Program-made: the position numbers and the translations under genes
Origin: Alphaproteobacteria bacterium
GTDB lineage: Bacteria; Pseudomonadota; Alphaproteobacteria; MPNO01; UBA2964
Assembly (NCBI GenBank): GCA_012103315.1
Contig: WLWZ01000005.1
Coordinates: 1 to 64,000 of the forward strand
Length of the DNA stretch: 64,000 nt
Direction: 5' to 3'
Part shown: in pieces, positions 44,300 to 53,846 of the stretch
How the letters are laid out: each line of letters begins with the position of its first letter
How positions within the stretch are numbered: position 1 is the first letter of the stretch
Notes under the pieces: model-generated
Database searches by the model: none
Seen by the model: the letters and a program-made list of their open reading frames with translations, nothing else
What the model was told of the DNA's origin: nothing

Positions 44300-45133
44300 A
44301 TGTCCGCACGATATATTCCAACAATGCTGTTAGTCACGCTCGTGACAACCGTTATCAGTATTCCTGCATGGTCAAAACAGGCAGTCGACCTGGAGCTTGT
44401 TATGGCGACCGATGTTTCGCGGAGTATCGACCAGGACGAAGCTCTTTTACAACGACAGGGAATAGCCGCCGCCTTTCGCAGCAAAGAAATCATCAAGGCT
44501 ATTTCCTCCGGTTTTCTACACCGTATCGCAGTCGCCTATGTCGATTATTCCAGCGCGTTTCACAATAAAATCGTAATCGATTGGCGAATTCTACACGATG
44601 CTAAAACGGCGAATGACTTTGCTGATGAACTCCTAAAAGCGCCACCGACCTTCGGACGCAGGACCTCGATCAGTGATGCGCTCGAACTCGCCGTAAGAAT
44701 GATTGAAACCAACGATATAGAGGGCACAAGACGCGTTATCGATGTTTCCGGTGACGGCCCTAATAATTGGGGTGGGCAAGTTAATTTCGTTCGCGACGCT
44801 GTCATTAAAAAGCGCATTACTATCAATGGCCTACCAATCATAAATGACCGCGGCCGGTTCCAAAGCCGGTATTATCTACCCGATCTCGATAAATACTACG
44901 TTGGCTGCGTAATCGGTGGACCAGGTGCATTCCTGGTTGTCGCCAATAATTTCAAAGACTTCGCCCGGGCGGTGCGTCGCAAATTAATCCTCGAAATTGC
45001 CGCGAAACCGGCAAGAATCATCCCCGCATCGTACCTCGCACAGCGTCGATTTGGGGCGCAACGACCGGCCTACGAAAAGGGCTGTGATATAGGCGAGAAG
45101 ATGCGCGCCATACCGTGGGACGACGACAGCTGA
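44300..45133 (+). CDS. DUF1194 family exported vWA-type protein
   Basis: The start at 44300 is preferred over the TTG/ATG pair at 44264-44267, because GAGG lies six bases upstream and it gives a compact signal peptide (hydrophobic core ending IPAWS). The 277-residue product has a vWA-like fold with a metal-binding motif TDVSRS near the mature N-terminus (DxSxS), VIDVSGDGPNN in the middle, and FAGARRAVR-like basic blocks. The role of DUF1194 proteins is unknown, but they are common in alphaproteobacteria and may mediate periplasmic protein interactions. It is a single gene, divergent from pncC. Confidence 0.82.
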   Translation: MSARYIPTMLLVTLVTTVISIPAWSKQAVDLELVMATDVSRSIDQDEALLQRQGIAAAFRSKEIIKAISSGFLHRIAVAYVDYSSAFHNKIVIDWRILHDAKTANDFADELLKAPPTFGRRTSISDALELAVRMIETNDIEGTRRVIDVSGDGPNNWGGQVNFVRDAVIKKRITINGLPIINDRGRFQSRYYLPDLDKYYVGCVIGGPGAFLVVANNFKDFARAVRRKLILEIAAKPARIIPASYLAQRRFGAQRPAYEKGCDIGEKMRAIPWDDDS

Positions 45134-45139
45134 CTTCGG

Positions 45140-45748
45140 TCAATCATCTAGTGGCAACAACGGTTCTTTGCCGGGGTGTGGTTGAATATCAAAGGCAGTG
45201 AGTAACGCGCCAGTGGCGGCATAACTCCCAATAACCGACACGATATCAACCAGCATTTTAGTACCGAAAATGCGCTGCGCCGCCGCAAAAGTTTCGGGAG
45301 TCAGTTTACGGTCGCCAATAAGCTGACGTCCTAACTGAATGGCGACCTCATCAGGTTCATCCAGATCGTCCGTTGATTTTCGGAATTTGATTAGATCGAC
45401 TATCTCCTGAGAAATGCCGACCTTCAACGCTGCTGGTTCATGCGCTGTCCATTCAAATTGATGATTGAGTTCCCGCGCCGTCGCCAGAATAACGAGCTCA
45501 CGGACCCGTTTACTGATCCCGGATTCATGTCGAAGGTAATAATTCACGTCCTGCGTTAGCTTCGACAGCTTTGGACTATGCAGCCTGATGCCCCCTGGTC
45601 CACGGATACCGACATAGGTTCCACCGTCGGGATCCATGAAATGGTCGAAGATTTCTTTTGCTTCATCCTCCAACTCTTCCCGTTTGGGAAGTGGAATGCG
45701 AAAGCCGGATTCTTCATGCACATCGGGTGGAAATTTTGACTCTGTCAT
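45140..45748 (-). CDS. Carboxymuconolactone decarboxylase (CMD) family protein
   Basis: A 202-residue helical protein. The block VRELVILATARELNHQFEW plus TAHEPAALKVG (about residues 83-112) is the CMD signature, with no CxxC. It resembles the CMD protein at 34847 (EWVVHERRARRFG against EWTAHEPAALKVG) but is not a close copy. It follows a TauD-like dioxygenase gene on the same strand by 8 bp, so the two probably act on one pathway. The exact reaction is unknown. Confidence 0.83.
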   Translation of the reverse strand: MTESKFPPDVHEESGFRIPLPKREELEDEAKEIFDHFMDPDGGTYVGIRGPGGIRLHSPKLSKLTQDVNYYLRHESGISKRVRELVILATARELNHQFEWTAHEPAALKVGISQEIVDLIKFRKSTDDLDEPDEVAIQLGRQLIGDRKLTPETFAAAQRIFGTKMLVDIVSVIGSYAATGALLTAFDIQPHPGKEPLLPLDD

Positions 45749-45756
45749 TGGGAATC

Positions 45757-46749
45757 CTATTTCTTTTTGGTCATTGTTGTTGCCGGACGCGCAAGGTTCT
45801 TACGATGACTACCAGTTTTTTCTGCCTTGTCGGTGCCCCGAATATTCATTTTCACGCTCGTTGATTTCATCTTTTTCTTGATACCAAACGGCTTATCACC
45901 TCTGACGGTCAAACGCTCCATTCGGCGGCGATGCGGCAGGTAATCACGCGGTGCGTAATGCTGTGTGGACCGGTTATCCCAAATGATGATCATGTTGGGT
46001 TCCCAGCGGACTCGGTACTGATATTCGGGCACCTCTGGGAGTTGATACAGCATCTGGAGTATCTGTTCGCTCTCGAAATCCCGGACACCCCTAATGTATT
46101 TCGTCGTCTGCGGACTCACATAAATCAAACGCTTTTTGCTAACCGGATGCACTCGCACGACGGGGTGCGCCATATTTGGAAATAGCTCCTCCATCTCGAC
46201 GAGCTTCTTACGCCCCTCATAGGTACCCTGATAAAGCGCGCGAAAAACCTTGAAGTCATTGACTGCTTCAAGATTGGCATAAAAATCCTGCAATGCTGGG
46301 TTAAGCCCCTCATAAGCTGCCGTCATACTGGCCAGCAATGTATCACCGCCGATTGGCGGGGTTATCGTCGAACGAATGATCGTTGCTGCCGGAGGCTCAT
46401 CGCGAAACATTTCATCGCTATGCCACTGATCGGTCGAGAGAGGTGGATTATCGCCGTCATTATCCAACACAATCAGCTCTGGGTGATCGGGAAGGCTTGT
46501 TGCGAAAGGATGAACCGTCAGTTCACCAAATTGGCGGCCAAACGAGATATATTCGTCTTGGGATAGGTCCTGATTCCGAAATATCAGCAGCCCATGATCA
46601 ACAAAGGCCTTTTGAATCGCGGTCATGTCTGCGGAGGCAACGGATTGCGATAAATCGACGTTGGAAATTTCAGCACCAAGAGCGGCACCAAGTTTCTCAA
46701 CGAGAACCCGTGATTTTTGCCGTTTTTGCTTTGCCGCCACAGTTGCCAT
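45757..46749 (-). CDS. TauD/TfdA-like 2-oxoglutarate dioxygenase with a basic C-terminal tail
   Basis: The start at 46749 has GGGGAAA upstream. The 330-residue product has the iron site His110-Ser-Asp112 (WHSDEMF) and His264 (TQHYAPRDY), with Arg275 or 279 for 2-oxoglutarate. The opening VEKLGAALGAEISNVDLS matches TauD. Residues 287-330 form a Lys/Arg-rich tail (KKKMKSTSVK and a KKK terminus) not usual for TauD. It would oxidise an acid, sulfonate or similar group using O2. It precedes the CMD gene at 45140. Confidence 0.88.
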   Translation of the reverse strand: MATVAAKQKRQKSRVLVEKLGAALGAEISNVDLSQSVASADMTAIQKAFVDHGLLIFRNQDLSQDEYISFGRQFGELTVHPFATSLPDHPELIVLDNDGDNPPLSTDQWHSDEMFRDEPPAATIIRSTITPPIGGDTLLASMTAAYEGLNPALQDFYANLEAVNDFKVFRALYQGTYEGRKKLVEMEELFPNMAHPVVRVHPVSKKRLIYVSPQTTKYIRGVRDFESEQILQMLYQLPEVPEYQYRVRWEPNMIIIWDNRSTQHYAPRDYLPHRRRMERLTVRGDKPFGIKKKMKSTSVKMNIRGTDKAEKTGSHRKNLARPATTMTKKK

Positions 46750-46821
46750 GACGTTTCCCCTGTAGTTGGGAAAAGGATAGGCAATCACCTGATCAACCGC
46801 AACCAAGGCTCGGAACAGGTT

Positions 46822-48714
46822 TTATGAGCGAACTGGTGCCGTCAGTGTGTTATTGACGATATCTTCCGGCAAATCATCAAACGAGGCGTAGTTCAATTCG
46901 TAAAGCTTGGCATAAAGACCATTCTTGGCGATCAGCGCATCATGCGTGTCCGTTTCGATGATGCGGCCTTCCTGCAAGACGATAATTCGATCCGCATTAC
47001 GCACTGTTGCCAGACGGTGGGCAATCACAATACCAGTACGACCTTCGAGCAATCGTTGTAGCGCGATTTGAATTTGACGCTCGGTGTAGCTATCAATATT
47101 CGCTGTCGCTTCATCCAGGATCAGGACCTTCGCGTCAGCCACTAATGCGCGAGCGAAACTCAGTAGCTGCCGTTGTCCCATCGACAGATTGTGTCCCTGC
47201 TGCTCAAGAACCGTGTCATACCCGAAGGGCAACGCCATGATAAATTTATGGGCTCCAACAATTTTGGCAGCTTCCTCGATTTGTTCCCGTTTCGCCCCCG
47301 TTGTTCGGTAACGGATATTTTCAAATATGCTACCCGTGAAAAGGAACGGGTCCTGTAGCACCATCGCAACATGTCGACCCAATGCCGCCTTGGCGTAGTC
47401 ACGAACATCGACCCCATCGATCAGGATTTCACCTTCCCAAACATCATAAAAACGATTGAGAAGCGCCGTTATACTGGTCTTGCCCGACCCGGTTGGCCCA
47501 ACAAGGGCAACGGTTTCACCGGGCTGAACCTTAAAGCTCAGCTCTTTCAGGATTGGCTGATCTTTGTAGTAACCAAACGTGACATTGCGGAGTTCCAATG
47601 CCCCTTCAACAGTCTCGGGGTCAACCGCATCAGGCTTGTCAGATATCGCCAGCGGTACGTCGAGCACCTCAAATATCCGCTGGCCGGAAGCCATTGCCCG
47701 CTGCATGACACTGTATTGAATGGTCAGCGAGCGGATCGGGTCGAAAAAGCGCTGAACGTAAAACAGGAACGCCACCATCACGCCAACATCCAGTTCCTTA
47801 TCGAGTACCAACGTGCCGCCGATCACAACGACAATCGCCATAGCAGCACCCGTCAGCGTATCAACAATAGGAACCATGACTTGGGCAAACTTCGCCGAGC
47901 TTAGATGCGCCCTTAGGTTTTCCTGAGACTTATCGCCGTAGAGTTCTAAATTTACAGCTTCGCGATGCAAACCCTGCACCGTGCGGATAGAGTGAATACC
48001 TTCAGCAAGCGCGCCATTATTGATCGAATTGGTCTCGCGCGCGCGGCGAAATGCTTTCCTCGCCCGAGGTAACCACACCATTCTGACAAAGAACAATGTC
48101 GGCACAACGGAAAGCGTCAGCAAGCCGAGTTCAAAATTAAGCGTTAGCATAATGATGACAATGCCAAACAATAGAACCAGGTCACCAAAGGCTGTAATCG
48201 AGTTCTCAAGAAACTCCTGCAAAGAGTTCACATCACCCTGCAGGCGCGACATCATCCGCCCGACCTCTGTACGGTCCATAAAGGTTAGAGCAACATTCTG
48301 AAGATGCGCGTACATCGCGCTTCGCAGATCAAAGATCACCCTCTCACCGGTGAGCCCGACAAGCCGGTCCTGCAGATAGTTAGCGGCATAATTCACAATG
48401 ATCACGGCTGCGAAGACTGCAACAGCAAGCGTCAGTAGCGCCTGGCCTCCGGTATCCCCAACGAGCGCTTTATCAATTGCATAGCGAATGACCAACGGTA
48501 TGGAGAGCTGCGCTCCCGTGAAGACCAACACCGTTACCAGCGCGATATACATGGTCTTACGATAAGGTTTCAAATATTCCGCAAAGCGCCGCACCACCTT
48601 GCGATCAAACGCTGCACCAAAGATCACCTCATCCTGGCTGATTTGCGATCCGACTACAGCGCGCGGGGGCCGAACAGCGTTAGGATCAGCTGCGGTACGA
48701 GAAACAGACGTCAT
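46822..48714 (-). CDS. ABC exporter half-transporter (fused TMD-NBD), partner B
   Basis: A 630-residue protein with a six-helix transmembrane domain (about residues 45-345) and an ATPase domain. Walker A is GPTGSGKTS (406-414), the signature is LSMGQ (510-514, degenerate) and Walker B LILDEAT has the catalytic Glu535; His566 follows. The start overlaps the stop of the upstream ABC gene as ATGA. Partner A has the reciprocal set of residues, so the two should form a heterodimer like BmrCD or TM287/288. The exported substrate is unknown. Confidence 0.92.
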   Translation of the reverse strand: MTSVSRTAADPNAVRPPRAVVGSQISQDEVIFGAAFDRKVVRRFAEYLKPYRKTMYIALVTVLVFTGAQLSIPLVIRYAIDKALVGDTGGQALLTLAVAVFAAVIIVNYAANYLQDRLVGLTGERVIFDLRSAMYAHLQNVALTFMDRTEVGRMMSRLQGDVNSLQEFLENSITAFGDLVLLFGIVIIMLTLNFELGLLTLSVVPTLFFVRMVWLPRARKAFRRARETNSINNGALAEGIHSIRTVQGLHREAVNLELYGDKSQENLRAHLSSAKFAQVMVPIVDTLTGAAMAIVVVIGGTLVLDKELDVGVMVAFLFYVQRFFDPIRSLTIQYSVMQRAMASGQRIFEVLDVPLAISDKPDAVDPETVEGALELRNVTFGYYKDQPILKELSFKVQPGETVALVGPTGSGKTSITALLNRFYDVWEGEILIDGVDVRDYAKAALGRHVAMVLQDPFLFTGSIFENIRYRTTGAKREQIEEAAKIVGAHKFIMALPFGYDTVLEQQGHNLSMGQRQLLSFARALVADAKVLILDEATANIDSYTERQIQIALQRLLEGRTGIVIAHRLATVRNADRIIVLQEGRIIETDTHDALIAKNGLYAKLYELNYASFDDLPEDIVNNTLTAPVRS

Positions 48715-50612
48715 TCCGCCGCCCCCTTCGCAGCTTTGACGGTCTCTTCACCCTCGCGACTTTGTAGAGCGAATAAGGCGGCATATTTGCCGCCTAGTGC
48801 CACGAGACTGTCATGCGAACCCTGCTCAACGACCGAGCCATTCTCGATAAAGAGGATTTCATCAGCATGGCGTAGGGTACCAAGCCGGTGGGAAATAATG
48901 ATCGTCGCCGCGCTCCGTGCCTGTTCTTTCAGCGCCTGGCGAATACGTTGTTCCGTTCCGGCATCAATTGCTGCCGTCGAGTCATCAAGGACAAGTATCT
49001 CTGGCTGTAGCATCGCCGTTCGAGCAATTGCGACACGTTGTTTTTGTCCGCCTGAAAGCGATGCACCACGCTCACCAACCAGTGTTTCATACCCCTTCGG
49101 CAATCCATCGATAAACCCGTCGATCTGGGAAATCGCCGCAGCGTTACGAATATCGGCATCTTCAGCCCAAGGATTACCGTAGGTAATATTGTTTTCAAGC
49201 GATGCGGTAAACAGAAACGGATCCTGCGCCAAAACGCTTACTTTGCTGCGAAGCGACGAAAGCTTGATGTCACGTATATCCAACCCATCAATCGTTATCT
49301 GGCCGCCAGTGACGTCATAAAACCGAGGTATCAGATGCGCGATAGTCGACTTCCCACTACCCGGTGGACCGACAATTCCAAGGGTCTTACCACGACTGAC
49401 TTCAAAGGAAATTCCGTTAAAAACAGTCGGCAACCCTTCACCGGGATAGGCAAAGCTCACATTCTCAAATTTCACCGCCGTTATATTGGCAGGCAATTCC
49501 TGCGCCTCAGACCGATCACCTATAACCGGCTCCAAATCGAGAACGCCAAACATACGCGCGCCGCAGGTTAAGGTCCGAGCGAATGAATTGACGACAAGCC
49601 CCAGTTGGCGCACTGGCAACTGCAGGATTGTCATAAAGGTAAGAAATTCTGTCAGCGTGCCGACGCTCATCTGGCCTTCAATGACCCGGGTTCCACCTAC
49701 CCATAGGACTAATCCCATCGCAATGAAATACGCGAACGTCATTGCCGTCGTAGATGCCACCCGTGTCTTTATGCGTTCCGCCGCCAACGTGTGGGCTTCT
49801 TCAGAAGCGACGTCGTACTTCTCGAGCTCGTAAGGCTCTGCACCGAACGCCCGCACAACACGAATACCCGTCAGGTTTTCATCCATGATACGGCCAAGAA
49901 CCGCCATCTTCTCCTGCAAAGTCCACCACAGCCCACGGAGTTTTAAACGTGAGACAGCTGATTTCCACATAACGAAAGGTACGAAGCTGAGGGCCAACAA
50001 CCCCATAACGAGGTCTGTCGAAATTAGTAGGTAGGCCCCGACCCCGACCAGTATAATCAACAAGAAGACGCGCAACAGTCCGGTATTCATGAAGGACCGA
50101 ATGCCTTCGAGATCCAGCATCCCCCGGGTAATCAACTCGCCAGTATGCACGTGATCATGAAACGAGAAGCTGAGCTGTTGTAGCTTGGCATAGAAAGCGA
50201 TGCGGAGATCATAAGCCAAGAGGTGGCCGATAGACTCACCACAATAGTTATGCAGTAATGTAAAGAGACCGCGCATAACCGCAGCTCCCATAAGCAGCCA
50301 GGCCGCAAAATACAGCGCATCACGCCCCGCCTCCACCGAGACATTGCCTTTACCGACGAGCCCTAATGCACCGTCAACCGCATCGCCAAGCAGCTGAGGG
50401 ATCATCAGCTGAAAGCAAGCTGCCGCAACGATACCGACAAGCGCCAAGGTGATCCGAATTCGATTGCTGAAGGCGAGCTTTACAATGCGCCAAAAAACGA
50501 TCGCGTCGTCACTAATATTTCGATCAGGATCAATCTCTAGACCGGCATATGATCTGGCGTAAATCCTGGAACTCAGCTGTTGGGGTTCTTTTGCTGAAGT
50601 CGTGCTATCCAT
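48711..50612 (-). CDS. ABC exporter half-transporter (fused TMD-NBD), partner A
   Basis: A 633-residue protein with the same TMD-NBD order as partner B. Walker A is GPPGSGKST (415-423), the signature LSGGQ (519-523) is canonical, and Walker B is LVLDDS, with Asp544 in place of the catalytic Glu. It therefore supplies the good signature to the active site and the poor Walker B to the degenerate site. It is the first gene of the two-gene unit, divergent from a flavin monooxygenase gene. It likely works as a multidrug or lipid exporter in the inner membrane. Confidence 0.92.
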   Translation of the reverse strand: MDSTTSAKEPQQLSSRIYARSYAGLEIDPDRNISDDAIVFWRIVKLAFSNRIRITLALVGIVAAACFQLMIPQLLGDAVDGALGLVGKGNVSVEAGRDALYFAAWLLMGAAVMRGLFTLLHNYCGESIGHLLAYDLRIAFYAKLQQLSFSFHDHVHTGELITRGMLDLEGIRSFMNTGLLRVFLLIILVGVGAYLLISTDLVMGLLALSFVPFVMWKSAVSRLKLRGLWWTLQEKMAVLGRIMDENLTGIRVVRAFGAEPYELEKYDVASEEAHTLAAERIKTRVASTTAMTFAYFIAMGLVLWVGGTRVIEGQMSVGTLTEFLTFMTILQLPVRQLGLVVNSFARTLTCGARMFGVLDLEPVIGDRSEAQELPANITAVKFENVSFAYPGEGLPTVFNGISFEVSRGKTLGIVGPPGSGKSTIAHLIPRFYDVTGGQITIDGLDIRDIKLSSLRSKVSVLAQDPFLFTASLENNITYGNPWAEDADIRNAAAISQIDGFIDGLPKGYETLVGERGASLSGGQKQRVAIARTAMLQPEILVLDDSTAAIDAGTEQRIRQALKEQARSAATIIISHRLGTLRHADEILFIENGSVVEQGSHDSLVALGGKYAALFALQSREGEETVKAAKGAAE

Positions 50613-50731
50613 GAAAAGAAATTACACCTGCATATGACTCGACACCAGCTACCGACAGTTCTGCACGGGGTTGATGCCTAAAATTTGGCGCACCATACTC
50701 CTCTACAGTTCGTAAAACAAAAAAGACCGTT

Positions 50732-51862
50732 ATGACCGCTCCAGAAACGCTCAACCCGCTCTTCAACGAAAACAAAATGAAGATCGGCATCATCGCCATG
50801 AACTGTTCTCATGGTTCGACGATAACAACTGCCAAAAACACTTGGGACATGACATGGCCCGAAACCGAAGAAGTCGTGAAGATGGCGGACCAGGCTGGAT
50901 TCGAAGTCCTGCTGCCCGTTGCGCGCTGGAAAGGGTATGGTGGCAAAACGAACTTCAACAATCGAACATTTGAGACCTTTAACTGGGCAGCGGCGGTTTC
51001 AGCCATTACCGACTACAGCTGCATTTTTTCAACCGCCCACGTCCCCCTCGTCCATCCTGTCGCCGCAGCAAAGCAATGCGCCACTATTGATCACATATCG
51101 GGGGGCCGGTTCGCCTTCAATGTCGTGTGTGGCTGGTTCAAAAACGAATTTGAGATGTTCGGTGCGACCTGGAACGAGCATGAAGTACGCTACGAATACG
51201 CAACGGAATGGCTGAAATTCGTTCGCGAAATCTGGACCACCGAGGGTGAATTCGATTTCGAGGGGCGTTGGTTTCAATCCAAAGCCGTCTGGAGTGAACC
51301 CAAACCGATCCAGAAACCAATGCCGCCCGTCATGAACGCTGGTGGATCACCGGCAGGGCAGAAATTTGCTGCTACTCAAGCTGATATGAATTTCGTTCTG
51401 TTAAAGGAGCGCGATATCGATGGCGGCAAAGCGCAAATGAATCATCTCAAAAGCATGGCCAAGGAAGCAAGGCGTGACATTCAGGTATGGATCCACGCTT
51501 ACATTGTATGCCGCGATACAGAAAAGGAAGCGCAGGATTACGCCGAACACTACATCGTGGAAAAGGGCGACTATGTCGCGGTGAATAATCTGTTGGAGAT
51601 CTTTGGCATGCAGTCAGAAACCCTGCCATCAGAAGTACTCGACCAATTCCGCCGCCACTTTATTGGTGGCCATGGCGGCTATCCGTTGATCGGCACCCCT
51701 GAGCAGATCGTCGACGGCATGAACGACCTAATTGAAATGGGGATAGACGGCATTCTCGTATCCTGGGTTGATTACAAGACCGAATGTCAGCAATGGATCG
51801 AAAAAATCATGCCTTTGATGGAACAGGCCGGGCAACGAATGCCCAAGCCGGTTGTGGCTTAA
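50732..51862 (+). CDS. LLM-class flavin-dependent monooxygenase, SfnG/RutA-like group
   Basis: A 376-residue bacterial luciferase-like (beta/alpha)8 protein. The opening NPLFNENKMKIGIIAMNCSH and the block ARWKGYGG near residue 65 are typical of FMNH2-dependent sulfone or pyrimidine monooxygenases. ISGGRFAFNVVCGW (about 123-136) and IGTPEQIVDGMNDLIEMG are further family blocks. It would use FMNH2 and O2 to cleave a C-S or similar bond, with a separate flavin reductase that is not in the window. It ends in a 4-bp overlap with the convergent alpha/beta hydrolase gene. Confidence 0.87.
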   Translation: MTAPETLNPLFNENKMKIGIIAMNCSHGSTITTAKNTWDMTWPETEEVVKMADQAGFEVLLPVARWKGYGGKTNFNNRTFETFNWAAAVSAITDYSCIFSTAHVPLVHPVAAAKQCATIDHISGGRFAFNVVCGWFKNEFEMFGATWNEHEVRYEYATEWLKFVREIWTTEGEFDFEGRWFQSKAVWSEPKPIQKPMPPVMNAGGSPAGQKFAATQADMNFVLLKERDIDGGKAQMNHLKSMAKEARRDIQVWIHAYIVCRDTEKEAQDYAEHYIVEKGDYVAVNNLLEIFGMQSETLPSEVLDQFRRHFIGGHGGYPLIGTPEQIVDGMNDLIEMGIDGILVSWVDYKTECQQWIEKIMPLMEQAGQRMPKPVVA

Positions 51863-52680
51863 TCGTCCTTTTGCAAACCTGACAGGAGAGCGGAAGCCCC
51901 TTCATATGGCGTTTTTTCGGCCCAACGCCCCGCTTCAACCATGGCAAAGAACTCTGCCAATTGCGCGTTGAACGCCGCCGGTTCTTCGAGATTAATCGTA
52001 TGGCCCGTTTTCGGAACGACCCAAAGGCCTGATGCCGGGATAGTGCGTTTTAGATACAGCCCAGGCTCCAAACACCAATCATCTTCATCGCCACTAATGA
52101 TCAATGTCGGGACTTTCATTTCCCGCAAACCGTCTTCTAAATCATAAAGACTAGGACGCACCTTCTGCACACCACGCATTGTTAGCGCTGACCCGGTTGC
52201 GGAATGCTCCGCCAGCGTGTCACGAAATTCAGCCCAGCCCTGTGGGTCTTTCTCTTTGAATTGTTGTCGATACGCGCCATCGGCATACTGCTCGCGCTCA
52301 TCGTAGGCGGCACCATAACCACAAGCGGCGACAGTCAGCGATTTCGCCATAGCTGGATGCCGCAATCCAAAATGCAGGACCGCAAAGCCACCCATCGAAA
52401 TACCGACGATATGCGCAAGATCGATGCCCGCACCTCGCATAATAGCGGCAATGTCATCCGCCGCTATTTCTTGCGAATACTGATCCTGAGCTTCCGGGAC
52501 ATCTGACGGTGGAAAACCACGGGCATTGAAGGTGATACAACGATAGCGCCGCGAGAAAAACCGAACCTGAGCCGCCCAACTGCGATAGTCGTCCGCAAAC
52601 TCATGGACAAAGACGATGGAGATACCGTCACCTGACTCTTCGAAGAACAACTTTACACCGCTGCAATCAGCGAATGGCAT
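51859..52680 (-). CDS. Alpha/beta hydrolase
   Basis: The ATG at 52680 is used; a GTG one codon upstream is the alternative. The 273-residue enzyme has the catalytic triad Ser95 (GISMGG), Asp in the SGDEDDW motif and His in TGHTINLEEP. The N-terminal pattern VKLFFEESGDGISIVFVHEF resembles haloperoxidase, lactonase or enol-lactone hydrolase (PcaD-like) proteins. The reaction is ester, lactone or C-C bond hydrolysis; the substrate is unknown. It is a single gene convergent with the LLM monooxygenase, not clearly part of an operon. Confidence 0.86.
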   Translation of the reverse strand: MPFADCSGVKLFFEESGDGISIVFVHEFADDYRSWAAQVRFFSRRYRCITFNARGFPPSDVPEAQDQYSQEIAADDIAAIMRGAGIDLAHIVGISMGGFAVLHFGLRHPAMAKSLTVAACGYGAAYDEREQYADGAYRQQFKEKDPQGWAEFRDTLAEHSATGSALTMRGVQKVRPSLYDLEDGLREMKVPTLIISGDEDDWCLEPGLYLKRTIPASGLWVVPKTGHTINLEEPAAFNAQLAEFFAMVEAGRWAEKTPYEGASALLSGLQKDD

Positions 52681-52735
52681 CACACACTCCTAACAGTTCT
52701 CTTTAGGCTATTCTAATCTGAGAAGGACAAATAAA

Positions 52736-52762
52736 AAATGGCGGCCCAAGGACCGCCATTTT
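52736..52762 (-). terminator. Rho-independent terminator after the second TAXI gene
   Basis: AAATGGCGG (52736-52744) pairs with CCGCCATTT (52753-52761) around an 8-base loop. Read leftward the stem is followed by a run of T (TTTATTTG), which suits the TAXI receptor gene ending at 52781. The T-run lies on the minus strand only. Confidence 0.7.
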
Positions 52763-52780
52763 CTATCGTCGAACAGTACT

Positions 52781-53758
52781 TTATCCGCCGATTTTACGTC
52801 CAAGTTCCTTCAGAGCCCGGATCGCACCAGGATGGTATGGCGCCATATCTGGAGCACCAAAATTCTTCGGCTTAACGCGATTGAAAGCGCCAAAGCCCTT
52901 TGCCAGATGCTTCTTGTTCTGGGCAAGCGCCTTGGTGACTTTATAAACCGTCTCTTCGTTCATACCTTTATGCGTAAACAATACATAGTCGATCTGAACA
53001 ATATTAGTTGGTTTGAAAATTCCAGGCATTTTAGTGTTCTTCTCGAGGACGATTTCCGCCGCTGGCATAATCTTTTTGAAACGCGCAATACCTGCAGGCG
53101 TCGTGTCCATATCGAGATAGGTAAATCCACCACGCTTGCGAAGTTGCGTGTTTACCTTCCGGCCAGCGCCCGAACCCAAACTGATCCAGGAAATATCCGT
53201 CTTCCCTTCACCAAGCGCAAAGATACCTTTGGCAAACCCTGAAACCGGTACCTTTTTGAAATCGCTATAGGACATATTGCCGTTAGCCAATGCGCCTTTG
53301 ATGAATATCTCGATGATGCTCAAAGAGGTGTACTTTGACGTAATCCGCTTGCCTTTGAGCTTCTTCAGGTCATGGATCGATTTGGCACCGAAATCAGTGA
53401 CCGTTGCAATACCAGTCCGTAGCGGGAACATACGGCCAATTAAGCGCAGGTTCTTGTGAGGACGGCCTTTAAAAGTACCAATGCCTTTATATGCATAAAG
53501 TGTTTCCATACCGTTGGAGAAACCGAAGTCGACTTCGCCACGATTTACGATTGGAATGTATGTCGTCGACCCGCCCATTGGTTGGGGACGACCTTTTACG
53601 CCGGCCGCTTTAGCGCTTACGGTCTTGGCTACAGCAATCCCGGTGCGATATCCGAGGCTACCCTGCGGGTTCGTCGCAAAAACCGCGACTTGCGCGGCTG
53701 CAACGCCAACCATCGCTGACGCCGCTGTAAAAGCGGCTGTAAATACTAACCTATTCAT
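52781..53758 (-). CDS. TAXI family TRAP transporter solute-binding protein
   Basis: A 325-residue exported receptor with a signal peptide (TAAFTAASAMVGVAAAQ). GGAGG sits five bases before the ATG. The blocks GSTTYIPIVNRGEVDFGFSN and GFAKGIFALGEGKTDISW match TAXI receptors, but it is shorter and divergent from that at 23543. It probably captures a carboxylate or amino acid for the fused permease, whose gene lies 88 bp upstream. The order (permease then receptor) is the reverse of the first system. A terminator follows. Confidence 0.87.
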   Translation of the reverse strand: MNRLVFTAAFTAASAMVGVAAAQVAVFATNPQGSLGYRTGIAVAKTVSAKAAGVKGRPQPMGGSTTYIPIVNRGEVDFGFSNGMETLYAYKGIGTFKGRPHKNLRLIGRMFPLRTGIATVTDFGAKSIHDLKKLKGKRITSKYTSLSIIEIFIKGALANGNMSYSDFKKVPVSGFAKGIFALGEGKTDISWISLGSGAGRKVNTQLRKRGGFTYLDMDTTPAGIARFKKIMPAAEIVLEKNTKMPGIFKPTNIVQIDYVLFTHKGMNEETVYKVTKALAQNKKHLAKGFGAFNRVKPKNFGAPDMAPYHPGAIRALKELGRKIGG

Positions 53759-53846
53759 AAATTCCTCCGAGGTTAATTGTTCTAGTTCTTATCAATTGAT
53801 CTCACTTGGGAGAAGCTTAGCGACATAGTGTAGAGCCGTCACTAAT

